Assembly: GCA_030568195.1 (NCBI GenBank)
Contig: JAJLTO010000004.1
Location: 62,001-126,000, forward strand
Reading direction: 5' to 3'
DNA: 64,000 nucleotides
Source: Dipodascopsis uninucleata var. uninucleata
Taxonomy: Eukaryota; Ascomycota; Lipomycetes; Lipomycetales; Lipomycetaceae
In this document: positions 11,274 through 23,261 of the stretch, piece by piece
Position numbering within the stretch: the first letter of the stretch is position 1
How the letters are laid out: each line of letters opens with the position of its first letter
The notes under the pieces: generated by a model
Told to the model about the DNA's origin: nothing
Database searches by the model: none
What the model saw: only the letters and a program-made list of their open reading frames with translations
Made by a program: the position numbers and the translations under genes

Positions 11274-13073
11274 ATGAATTCTTACGAAGTAAATGCCGAC
11301 TCCAAAACTCTCGCTCCTGTCGAGAGCCGCTCTCGCCCTTCTATTCTGCGAAAAATTGTTAGCAAAGTCACTACCAAGGATGGGTGGCTCGGTGATTATG
11401 ATTACAGCTATCTCTTCCTTCCTAATGTCCCTTTCATGAAGCGTACTCGCAGACCAGGTCCTTTCTTTGGTCTCAACGACAAAATGCCAATTATTCTTTC
11501 CTTTATCTTGGGTTTCCAGCATGCATTGGCTATGCTGGCTGGTATTGTCACTCCTCCAATTATTCTTGCTGGAACTGCTGGTGCTAACCTCGATACGGCT
11601 ACCGAGCAGTATCTTGTCTCTGCATCTTTGATTTGTTGCGGTATCCTATCTATGGTTCAGATTACCCGTTTTCATGTCTACAAGACCAAGTACTATATTG
11701 GAACTGGTTTAATCTCTGTCGTGGGTACTTCTTTTTCTACTATCCCAGTTGCCAGTGGTGCTTTTACTCAGATGTACAAACAAGGTTATTGCCCAGTTGA
11801 TGCTGATGGAAACAAGCTTCCGTGCCCAGATGGATATGGTGCCCTCATTGGAACATCTTGCCTATGTGCCTTACTTGAAGTTTTTCTTTCCTTCGCTCCT
11901 CCTAAGGCTCTGAAGAAGATCTTTCCTCCTATCGTCACAGGTCCTACTGTTCTTTTGATTGGAGTCTCGCTAGTTGGAACTGCTTTCGAGGGATGGGCGG
12001 GTGGTTCTGGCAGTTGCATGAGCCGTCCCGACTCTGGTATTTATCAGTTGTGTCCAACAATTGATGCTCCTCATCCGCTTGCATGGGGATCTGCTCAGTT
12101 CATCGGTCTTGGTTTCTCTGTTTTCGTCACTATTTTGATCTGCGAGAAATGGGGCTCTCCAATCATGAAGTCTTGTGCTGTTATCACTGGTCTCTTGGTC
12201 GGTTGTATCATAGCTGCTGCTTGTGGTTACTTTGATAGATCTGGTATTGATGCTGCTCCAGTTGCTACCTTCATCTGGAAACACACTTTCAAACTTAGTT
12301 TGTACGGTCCCATTGTCCTTCCTCTTCTCGCTGTTTATTTGATCTTGATGATTGAGGCTATGGGTGACATCACTGCTACTTGTGACGTTTCTCGACTTGA
12401 GATCGAAGGAAATGGTTTCGAGTCTCGTATTCAGGGAGGTGTTCTTGCTGATGGTATCAATGGTCTGTTGGCTGGCTTGATGACCATGACTCCTATGTCT
12501 ACTTTCGCTCAGAACAATGGTGTCATTTCTCTTACCAGATGTGCTAACAGAACTGTCGGATATTTTTGTTGCTTCTTTCTTATCATTATGGGTATCTTCT
12601 CTAAGTTCGCTGCTGCTCTAGTTTCCATCCCAGACTCGGTCCTTGGTGGAATGACTACCTTCCTCTTCACTTCTGTTGCTGTATCTGGTATGCGCATTAT
12701 CGCTACAGCTCCATTCACTCGTCGAAACAGATTCATCTTGACCAGCTCGCTCTCAGTTGGTATTGGTGCCATCTTGGTTCCCGACTGGTTTGATTATGTC
12801 TTCACGTATGATGGTGATAACCATGCTTTGGCTGGATTCCTTTCCGCTATTACTCTTATCATGGAAACTGGGTTTGCTTTAACTGCTTTCCTTTCTGTCT
12901 TCTTGAACTTATTCATCTCTGAAGACGACAATAATGAGGAAACTGATGCGGTCGAAATCGATGCTCTGACTTCAGTTCAGTCCGAGTCCGACAATATTGA
13001 GGCTACTACTACTATCCATACCGATAACTCTAATGATGACAAGGCTGTTCAAGTCGAGAAGATCGTTTTGTAA
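11274..13073 (+). CDS. uapA: UapA-type uric acid/xanthine permease (NAT/NCS2)
   Basis: Plasma-membrane H+ symporter of the nucleobase-ascorbate transporter family; UapA carries uric acid and xanthine. The single exon codes for 599 residues (UapA 574). The ATG at 11274 (AAAATG context) is preferred to the longer frame at 11166, which starts at TTG. The N-tail has DYDY at 41-44, the UapA ER-exit motif. GFQHALAML at about 80-88 is the family TM1 block. IEAMGDITATCDVSRL (E361), GGVLADG (D393) and the NAT signature QNNGVISLTR at 413-422 line up with UapA E356, D388 and Q408-R417 at a constant offset of five, so all known substrate-binding residues are present. A Cys-containing loop (YCPVDADGNKLPCPDG) and an acidic C-tail follow family form. 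UapA versus the close paralogue UapC cannot be separated by eye. Confidence 0.92.
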   Translation: MNSYEVNADSKTLAPVESRSRPSILRKIVSKVTTKDGWLGDYDYSYLFLPNVPFMKRTRRPGPFFGLNDKMPIILSFILGFQHALAMLAGIVTPPIILAGTAGANLDTATEQYLVSASLICCGILSMVQITRFHVYKTKYYIGTGLISVVGTSFSTIPVASGAFTQMYKQGYCPVDADGNKLPCPDGYGALIGTSCLCALLEVFLSFAPPKALKKIFPPIVTGPTVLLIGVSLVGTAFEGWAGGSGSCMSRPDSGIYQLCPTIDAPHPLAWGSAQFIGLGFSVFVTILICEKWGSPIMKSCAVITGLLVGCIIAAACGYFDRSGIDAAPVATFIWKHTFKLSLYGPIVLPLLAVYLILMIEAMGDITATCDVSRLEIEGNGFESRIQGGVLADGINGLLAGLMTMTPMSTFAQNNGVISLTRCANRTVGYFCCFFLIIMGIFSKFAAALVSIPDSVLGGMTTFLFTSVAVSGMRIIATAPFTRRNRFILTSSLSVGIGAILVPDWFDYVFTYDGDNHALAGFLSAITLIMETGFALTAFLSVFLNLFISEDDNNEETDAVEIDALTSVQSESDNIEATTTIHTDNSNDDKAVQVEKIVL

Positions 13074-13450
13074 CGATATTGATCATAAATAATAGTCAAT
13101 AAATTAATGAGGGATGGTAATAATAATGTTTTTTGTAACCTTTGCACGAGTGTTAGGACAAAGGAGTCCGTTCAAAAGTAATATTTATGGGGGTGTTTGC
13201 TATTGATTAATTTTTTTTACATGCTTCATTTGCATGACACTGGTTTATGCTGCTAGTTTCAAATTCTTTTTTTGGTTAATGATAAATAGATAATACATAG
13301 ATGCTTGTTATATAAATATCATTATTCTTGAATCCACTATTTTGCGTAGAACCAGCACTATACAAATACGTGAATTCAAATGACAAATATAAAGGAATGA
13401 TGGGATATTCAATAGTGAAAACGGAATAAAGCTGTATTCAGTGTGTACTG
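13074..13450. other. Convergent 3' flanks of permease and PRI2
   Basis: AT-rich spacer between two gene ends. An AATAAA-like hexamer occurs shortly after the permease stop (near 13097). No gene was seen. Confidence 0.5.
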
Positions 13451-15061
13451 TTAAGCTTTCAACTCTATCTCCTCTTTGGAGATTTCAGCTTTAGCATGAT
13501 TCCGAACGATCTGCGTACTTCTATCAAAGTATAAATTTGGATGAGTGATAGTTTCCTGGAGAATAGGGCCCTGCTGATTAGGTTTCGCGTACTGTGAATG
13601 GGTTGCTTCGAAGACTCTTGTACATGCGACATGATATTGTTTTGCTTCAACGTCTTCTCGAACCATCTTCAAAGTATTCTTATCATGGATACCCATTCCA
13701 CCAAGTGCCGACATCAAGTTCTCCATAGAATAGTGTCTATATGGACATCCATGACGATCCAGTGGCCCTGGTGCATTGCTACTTATGATCTGCATACAAG
13801 AGAATGGCTTATAGTTTCGTCGATTACCTTCGAGACCGTAATTATGACGAATGTTATACCGATATTCTTTGTTGAACTTCTCATCGGTGATCTTGGAAAA
13901 GCTCTGGCGCCAAAACAAGAGAGCATCATCCACAGTCATACCAATACCTTTCAAGAACAATCCATACTGCTGGCGGCCGTGATATCTCAAGTGTTTCTCT
14001 TGTCTCAAACCATCATGCAAGCTCTTCATACATAACGGGAAGTGACTGACAAGTCTGTCAACCTGTTCTGGAGTAACTCGTCCATTTTCTGCAAGATTAG
14101 CAGAACTATCAGACACATATTCTGGTGCTACGAATCCTCTGGACAGGTGATTCAGGATAGGTACCAGTCTATCGTCTTCATCCAGCCTAGGTAAAGCGCG
14201 CGCAGTAATCTCAAGCTCTTTCTGAAGTCTTTCTGCAAAGTCTGACAATACTAAAGTTAACTGCTGAGATGCCGGAATATAAGCCTGTCCATATCTAAGT
14301 AAGACTCTTCTATTCTCGACGAGGTCCGGTACCTTTTCAAAATCTACTGCAAAGAACGGTTCTTGCTCAACAGCAGCAATCGACATGCTCGTTGCTGCAG
14401 CTAGAAGCTCTTTTAATTGCTCTTTTTCATTATCAGCAACCGATGTCCAATTCTGGTTGTTATTGGCTTTTAACAAAAATGCCTGCTGCTCAGCAAGATC
14501 ACACGACAGGTAACGTATTCTAAAGAGGATCGACTCTGCTTTAACGAAACGATGCCGTAATTCATCACTATAAAGTTTACAATAGTTAGCGGCTTAAGGA
14601 ATATTATAGTAAAAACTAGTCATGTACTTACGATCGACAGAATGCCAGTCTCAATATATAATGTGAATAGTGGTCTTTCTTTCGCTCGTAATCTAACTGA
14701 CTACTCTTCGTCTGTGACTTCGTAGAATTTGATGTTAACGGTAGATATTTATCTATCACTGGTTTCACGGCCTGCTCTGTAGCCTTCAAATTTCTATTTC
14801 TGAACAAACAGGACTCGATCTCACAAAGCACTAAACACACATTAGCATACATATTACCGCGGTTATATCTATTCTATGTAATCTGTTATAAGGCTTACCT
14901 CGTAATCTATCTAGTGCCCATTCTTCAAATTGATCTAATGTGATTTCTGCCAATGGAGGAACACTGTAAAGATTGAGTCTATCAGGATAGTCCTGTTCGC
15001 GGATGACTTGTTTACCGAAGTTAGTTCTCTCGAGCGTTCGTCTCTTCTGAGCACGAAACAT
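13451..15061 (-). CDS. PRI2: DNA primase large subunit (Pri2/p58)
   Basis: Regulatory subunit of primase in the DNA polymerase alpha complex; it helps start and hand over RNA primers at replication origins and lagging strands. Three exons: 15061-14899, 14830-14632 and 14567-13451, in phase, 492 residues (yeast 528, human 509). The N-terminal part has YPDRLNLYSVPPLAEITLDQ and HYSHYILRLAFCRS; the C-terminal domain carries the four 4Fe-4S cluster cysteines at about 300, 378, 395 and 436 (FPLCMKSLH, FSCMQI, HGCPYRHYS, HVACTRVFE), with spacing nearly equal to yeast C336/417/434/474. RYHGRQQYGLFLKGIG and FWRQSF are strong family blocks. The upstream region holds ACGCGT boxes, matching the G1/S control known for primase genes. 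The start at 15061 is the first ATG. Confidence 0.95.
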
Positions 15062-15743
15062 TTTCAATGCTAATTAAAAAATTGTGATCTCTATTTATTC
15101 GATTTTCAAGGAGTCAATGGCTTTTGAATTGGTTGATATGTTTGAGCCTGGTAAAACCTTTCGAGAATTGAAATATAATAATAACAGCCCAACGCGTTAA
15201 TATTACTGGGACCAAACGCGACGCGTCCTCCACTGTAAAATGTACAGCTATATTATGTAGATATACACACGCTCAAAGGGCTCCACAACCACACTTTGCT
15301 CAGCTATCAGAACCTCAATAAGAACTCTTTTCTCCAGCAAGCGGTTGACGTTATTCAGGTACTTCTTGTAGTGGAAATTGTGGACCTATATTCTCTTGCA
15401 AGAGCAATTTCAGTGAGTTAGCTTCACAAATGTTATAACATTGCACGACACAAGAATATTTTCCAAGAATAAGATTATTTTCTTCAACTTGTGCTTGAAG
15501 TCAATATCATATACATACAAATATTTTTCATGAGGAATGGTGGATTATCTATGTAACTTGCTCGTGGAGGGAGAAAAAATGAGCTCGATCATTTGTGAAA
15601 ATAATCATAGTTGAAATGGCGGTTTGGGGATCCTGCTGAATTTTTTTAAGTGGTACGGAAGATTCACTAGAAATTCATTCATTGTCTAGCAGAAAACGAA
15701 CAACTGCTCGCAATACTGATATTCTAGGGCAGAATTAGGCAGG
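15062..15743. promoter_or_regulatory. Divergent promoter region PRI2/BCS1
   Basis: 682 bases separate the two divergent starts. The region is AT-rich apart from the ACGCGT cluster about 130-165 bases from the PRI2 start. No coding frame is visible. Confidence 0.55.
15192..15226. promoter_or_regulatory. Two MCB-like ACGCGT boxes
   Basis: ACGCGT occurs at 15192-15197 and 15221-15226, with an extra ACGCG at 15216-15220 abutting the second. ACGCGT is the Mlu I cell-cycle box bound by MBF (Swi6 with Mbp1 or Res1/2) in yeasts, where it drives G1/S genes including primase subunits. The palindromes lie 131-165 bases before the PRI2 ATG. Function here is inference from motif, clustering and neighbour. 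Confidence 0.6.
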
Positions 15744-17265
15744 ATGCGACCGCAAAATATTTTGAACGAAAATAAGGAAACTGCGTCAACCCCAGAAATA
15801 CCGTCAAATGGAGTGCCTTATGTAGTTCAAGAGCAGACAGGCGGGAGTATTCTACCTCCGACAAACGTCATTGCAACTGGAGAGCAATCAGCATTAGCTA
15901 AGTTTCTCGAGTCCAATCCGTACTTCTCGGCCGTAAGTCTTACTGTTTGGCATAGTAATTTTGTTTATATGCGCTTGATTAACGGTTAACATCTTAATGG
16001 CGCTTATCTATATGTAGGGATTTGGATTAATGGGCATTGGTGTAGTACTAGCATCGGCAAGACAGGTAATTAGACGAGGATCAGGATTTCTGTATCGACA
16101 GATGTTAGTAGACCTCGAGATACCATCGAAAGACAAATCATATGGCTGGTTTTTAGAATGGATGGCAAGAGAGTCTAAGCGCATGGCGACAGAGCAACAA
16201 GGTCGATGGGGTCTGTTCAACCTTGGTCGCTTGAGATCTCATCATCTGAGTGTCCAGACATTAGTAAAACAGCATGATAATGGATCTGTAACGACCAATT
16301 TCAGTCTTGTGCCTGGTCCTGGATCACATTTACTGAACTATAGGGGATCATACATTATGGTCAAGCGAGAACGGTCCTCACGTTTAATGGATCTGACGTC
16401 AGGAACACCATTTGAGACAGTAACGCTTACCACTCTATACCGTGATCGGGATATTTTTAGAGAATTACTCGAGGAAGCTAACAGTATGGCAGTCAAGATG
16501 CAAGAAGGGAAAACAGTAATATATACATCATGGGGGCCAGAATGGCGTCCATTCGGTCAACCTCGCCGCAAACGTTCTCTTGAAAGTGTTATTCTAGACG
16601 AAGGTGTTGCGGAGCGAATTGTGGATGACGTCAAGGATTTCCTCTCTACGGGCCAATGGTACTATGACCGTGGTATACCTTATCGCAGAGGATATCTTCT
16701 TTATGGGCCTCCTGGTAGTGGTAAGAGTAGCTTTATCCAAGCCCTTGCCGGAGAGCTAGAATACAATATTTGCATACTTAATTTGTCGGAGCAGAATCTC
16801 ACTGATGATAGGTTAAATCATTTAATGAATCATGTACAGGAACGAAGTATTTTACTTTTAGAAGACATCGATGCTGCTTTTAATAAGCGCGAACAATCTG
16901 ATGAGTCGGGATACCAGTTGTCAGGTGTTACATTTTCTGGTTTATTAAATGCTTTGGACGGTGTTGCGTCGTCAGAAGAAAGAATAATATTCATGACTAC
17001 AAATCATCCTGAGAAACTGGACCCTGCACTCATCAGACCCGGTCGAGTAGACGTTCGTGAACTTATTGGAGATGCCACACCATACCAGATTCGCAAAATG
17101 TTTTTAAGATTTTATGAAACCGAAGAAGATTATTGTGAGCAATTCACGCAAAAGGTATTGGATCTTGGGGTACCTGTCAGCACCGCTCAGCTACAAGGAC
17201 TCTTTGTATTAAACAAGAAAAATCCGCAGAAGGCAATTGAGATGATACCTTTTTTGAAGGCTTAA
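15744..17265 (+). CDS. BCS1: Mitochondrial AAA chaperone Bcs1
   Basis: Inner-membrane AAA ATPase that translocates the folded Rieske iron-sulfur protein during complex III assembly. Two exons, 15744-15932 and 16018-17265 (GTAAGT to TAG, phase 0), 478 residues (yeast 456). One membrane span lies at about 62-80 ([18 protein letters not shown]) followed by an Arg-rich stretch, the internal targeting layout of Bcs1. The BCS1-specific middle domain is followed by the AAA module: Walker [10 protein letters not shown] at 293-301, Walker B LLLEDID at 342-348, [19 protein letters not shown] with the arginine finger region. The N-terminus before the span (about 60 residues) is somewhat long and polar. 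Identification is secure. Confidence 0.94.
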
Positions 17266-17682
17266 GAGTACTGATCAAATATCGATCTGGCGAAAAGAGA
17301 ATGTCTTCGATAGTGTTTAAGTGATAAATGATACTTTACATTGGTAATATTAGTTAGAACCTGAGACCATCGAGACTTTAGGCATCTCGGCGTTTAATGT
17401 ATTATATACACACCTACGAGCAACATACTGCTGACAATTGGAGTTTAGAATATAAAAATAGATAATAATCTTAGGATAAAAAGGAATAAAACAATGTGTG
17501 AAATATAGGACTACATATAAAAGGAGAAAACAATGATAACAATAATGAAATACAGAGATTTGATGTAATTACAGGCACTCAAACAGATTAAATAGTAATT
17601 TATTATAATAAAAAAAGACGGAAAAGGTCAAGTGAGTATAAGTGTTTAAACATGTAATATAAAATCGTCCATTTCATGCTTA
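17266..17682. other. Convergent 3' flanks of BCS1 and SAR1
   Basis: AT-rich spacer between two stop codons, about 417 bases; it should contain both polyadenylation regions. Nothing else was seen. Confidence 0.5.
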
Positions 17683-18704
<1,022 letters not shown>

Positions 18705-21700
18705 GATGACTATAAGAAAGGTGTTAGTGACTTATCCAACAAATCAATGGCCAGAAGAGAACCGCTAGCTTCAACAACAGAAAACTTGCTGCTATTGATT
18801 TTATACTGCATATATTTTTCTAAACCATATTCCGTCCCACTTCACTCCCTTAGACACATTCAACGCAACAACATCGGTCTCAAATTAGTCCCTTCGAATC
18901 TTTTCTAGGCGTCTGCACCATACTCCATCTCTGTTATTGTTCACGAACACTGCTTCGTAGTTTATATTTGTCCTTGTCTTGTGTTCCATTGCTTCTCTTC
19001 TCATTACGTGTCTTCTCTGTTGCCCCCTCTGAATATAACACAGTGTCCAGCTATCAGCGGTGAGAGGCCATCTATCTAGAGCGATAATTCATATGCCTAC
19101 CTTGTTAATTTTCTAAGTCACTACAGTCAAAAGTACAAAAAAATTGGCTTGATTCCGGGGTTGCGAGGAAATTATGATGGAACTTTCGTCTCTATGCCTA
19201 TAATAATGATAAATACAATAATAAACTATGACCGCCGCTTTCTATAGCGTAAATGTATAGCTAACCCAGGAACGAACGTGACAGCACGATATAAAAAGGG
19301 CCGCGAGAATATTGAGATGACCACAAGCCAATTCAATTTCTTTGTATTTTAATAGAAGCAAATCACTGAGCTATTGACTTTTCTCAGTTGTTTCTTTTTT
19401 CTGTGAGATCTGTATAATGAGCGAAAAATAAAGTGCCTGATCCTTTTCGTTGATGCCCAGCTATCACGGACTGCCTGCGAAAATAAGAATACCACAGAAT
19501 AATCTCATCAATCATGGCATAAGTGTCACTGCCACGTATGCATATAACACTATTCTCAGTTTTCTTGAGTAGTGTCCTCGCTCTTCTTTTACGTCTTTAA
19601 TTCCATGTACAGTGGACAACGCTTTTGAGAAATTGACATCTCTAGCTTTCGCTGCATGGGGGGAGGCGCCAATAATTCGGAAGTAGGCTACTTCGTTATG
19701 CAATTCATGTGACATTGCGTGTACATGGCAGCAGTGATGAGTAGGCGCTGTCAGTAATGAGCAATGATGCAAGCACAAAGACTAGTCTACAGGACATCAG
19801 AGTCCATATGCAACTTTCTATTTGTATGGAACTGAGAGAGTTTTTTCACTACCAGTTGTGTACGATGAAGACTGACGAAGGTGGACAATTAAGAGTATCA
19901 AAGTACGTCGACCATCAGAAGTTTTTACCTTTAGAAAAAAACGGATTGTCGTCTCTAAGGAGCTTACCAGACATCCGGCTTGAATTATGAACAATTTAGT
20001 CCATGGCGTCACTACAAGCTATCAGCGGAGTTGGGTGGGAAAAAGGATCAATTAGACTCACCACTCTGCGACAGCTGGCTTGACCTTTGCAAGATGACGC
20101 TTGTGGCGCGAAAGACAGCCCAGACCTTAGAATCTAGAAAAAAATAGAAAAATAGAACACGAGCCAATGCAATGACGGCAGGGCGGAAGACGGAGGCAAA
20201 GACCAGGAACAAGTTACTCTGTAGATCAAGAAACTCGTGGCTGAACAGCTACAGCCGTCGTGGTACGTCAGTCCACCAGTCCTCTATATATAGGTACAAG
20301 CAGGAGTACGCAAGTAGAGTGCCAAGAAAGAAAGGAAAACAGGGAATTGGCTAAAATTCAAATCAGTGTAGAAACCTGGTTTAAACCGGCTTGACCACGA
20401 CTGATCTAAGACTAAGCGAGAAAAAGGGCACCAAAACATTACGACACGTAAACTACAGTAGAGTGCATCTATTCTGGCGGCGCACCAGCGTGCCGACGAA
20501 GATGCATGCTCCAGCATAGGCTGTCCGTTTCGTCGGTGTCGAGATAACAAGGGCCCACGCAAGTGTAGCGCACTGCGAATAGCCAGTAGCAGTCATCTGT
20601 CCAAGACCGGAAAGAGCGCAGCGCTGACAGCCAATAACCCGGCACGCAAAATATGCGCTGCGGAAGATGTCGCTGGTATGCATCACGATCTTAGATTTGT
20701 ACGTCGCAGCCCAGTTGCCCAAATTGCAACCCCTCTCCGCGTATCTGCTTGGTCCATACGTACGGAAGGAGCTGCAGCAGCTATACAGTACACGCCGAGC
20801 GTGTGGGACTGGCTAGATATAGCGAGTCATGTTACTGATCGCAGCAGGCAGACAACCACCTCCCCGTAGACTTGGAGCCAGCGCTGACCGTGTAGAAACC
20901 GCTGTATTATGGTAAAAAAAAATGGCACGACTGAGCGTTAGCTTGTACTAGCATTCCATAGTTACTACGGCAGGGAGCGGCTTGAAATGATCATCGCCAT
21001 CGATTTGTGCCTTGCGATCCAAGATCTGGCACTAGGCGTACTAGAATAACTGATAGCAGCACCCACAGCTTGCTGCGGGTGTAGTCCTGCGATGCTATGG
21101 CAGCTGCCGACTATGCACAGAACTAGAAAAAGACTATCAGGGGAGGGCGTCGGCCCTAAGGTGAAAAATAGACCAATTAGTCCCTTTGTATTATATTATA
21201 TTTACTTTTTGCTCTCTTTCTAACAGACCTTTGCATAGCGCCTAGCATGTCCAGGCTAGCATTCTGAGTACATTACGAAAATCTCCCGCGACTCGTGTTC
21301 GGCTGGCTTGCTTGCTAACTGTTGCGACTGCTACTACCAATACTACTATTTGCTACATGACGCAATAAGTTTTTCACGTAGCTGCAAATGCGTGTAACGT
21401 AGCAGCGCACTAATACATGGAACAGTGGCAATACGATCGTACCTCATATTATGTGCTTCGGCTCAGTACGGGACTGCATCTGGGACTCCGCGAGGACTTG
21501 GACGATATCCAGCGCTTTACGTTGCCTGAAACGCCCTCAAACTGTAGTAAACTATGCATATTCTTACGAACCAAACAAACCACACAGTCTAAACATCAGA
21601 ACGTAGTAGCTCGCTCCTGGTGCGAAAAAAAGAAACGAACTGAATTGGACTAATCGTGTTAGCAAGATTATGGCAAGCTAGCAATCAAATGCAATCCCAT

Positions 21701-23261
21701 TATTAAATATCGTCACATATGATTATGTAACGAAACGAAAATACCATTGAAAAGTAAATATAAGTATAAAACTAAAAGCCCGCAGCCGTGTTCCTATCTT
21801 CGCAAGTCTCCCCACTTTTGATCAACAGCTCCCACAACCTCAAAATTAGCTCTGCTCGCGGGTGCGACGGCCACTCTCAGCGCGCCCATAGTAATGCAAA
21901 CAGTCATCGTGACTGCTATTTCCGTAACGAGATGCCCCCGCCCTGACCCAGATCCCAGCACGCCGCCTCTCTGCGCTTCTCCTCCTAGCAGTCACGCAAG
22001 GCCCTAACCGCTGTTACTCGCACTAGGCGTGACCCGCAGACCAACACGTTACCTGCCTCGCGCCGGCGCCCCCGACAGCTCCCGGCAGCAGGCGGTGTAA
22101 CAGCACCCGTACCCTGCCTATCCGGTTCAGCAGAATTGGCCACAGAACGCCCTTACCCCTCCACCTCTGGCGAAAGTTTTTCTCTATGATTTTCGGTATA
22201 TTATAATGCTAGCAAACACTCGTCTTCTCCCGTCGAAATTTCTCTTCGATATCTACTAGTCTTTCAGCACTGCACCACCAAGTTCTGAGCCCGGTAGACC
22301 CTTCTTTCAATTTCTGCCAATACGTGAGTCGCTGACAGCTGTTAGCCAGGGTTACGTGCTAAGCTCCTAACGCGGTACTATAGTATCATTGTTGCGGGCG
22401 TGTTTTTGCTCTTGGCATCTTCTGAACACTAATTGTTGCGCGGATTTTGTTGCTCATCCTGCAGGGAACAGTCGAAAGTGGCCGTCGAACAACAAGAAGA
22501 GAGCGCTAAACAAGGCCGAAAATCCTGTCAAACTTTACTCTTGTGTTCCACACGCGATCTGTGGCACAAAATTAATACTCGCGCATCATCGTGACACACT
22601 GGAGACAAGAATAGAGCTTCTCTAATTTGAGCACTGCTTTAATCTACTTTTGACGGCACTTCTGTCATACTAGCAGTATAAAGAAGCGTGTTTGCTTTAT
22701 AGCACCACTGCTGTATACATCATAGTTCGCGTTATCTCTACGAAGTCTGAATATATACATGGTAATTCAACATGTCTATTGTGAGCGTTGAACTATAGGC
22801 CATAAGGCGCGATCTTCAAATATCAATAATCACCTACAGATTGGAAATAGCAGAACCGGAAAGACTGTTATACGCTTTCGTCGCTAGTTTCTGAACCTTT
22901 CGAATTTAATAGGCCTTTCAGCGTTTCATTAAATTCACTGCAGATTTTAAAAGCAATTAAGTATCATCTGCTCAGCAGTATTCGACACTACACACATCAA
23001 GCTAATAGTTGCCGATGCAAGTCGTGTTTTGAAATCACTATAAGCGGAACGAAAACCACAATCAGATCTCTATAGCTCAGGTTGTACTACTACCAAAATC
23101 ATATATAGCAAGCAGTAGGCGAGAATTTGACAGAATCGTTCTATTGCGTAAAATATTTTGTTTTGTACAGGAATCACAAAAGTTATTCGTTATTTGGAAA
23201 ATCATTAGGAATTGGTAGCGTTATAGTAGTTAATATAGTCATAGGGGCGCAATAAGAAACA
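18705..23261. other. 4.5 kb divergent intergenic region
   Basis: Upstream of both SAR1 (left) and the DUF3295 gene (right). Every frame is short and none looks like protein; those at 19757, 20284, 20453, 21417 and 22389 have odd composition and no domain. From about 19.9 to 22.2 kb the base composition is clearly higher in G+C than the flanks, peaking at 21.84-22.18 kb. No terminal repeats, RNA genes or recognisable transposon remains were found. Confidence 0.45.
21840..22180. other. GC-rich island in an AT-rich background
   Basis: Counting by line gives about 58%, 63%, 70% and 63% G+C over 21901-22140, against clearly lower values in the AT-rich sequence around it. The plus strand is C-rich with many CCC and CCG runs. 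There is no long open frame. It lies 1.1-1.4 kb before the DUF3295 gene; a promoter element, a 5' leader exon or an inserted segment are all possible. Confidence 0.5.
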
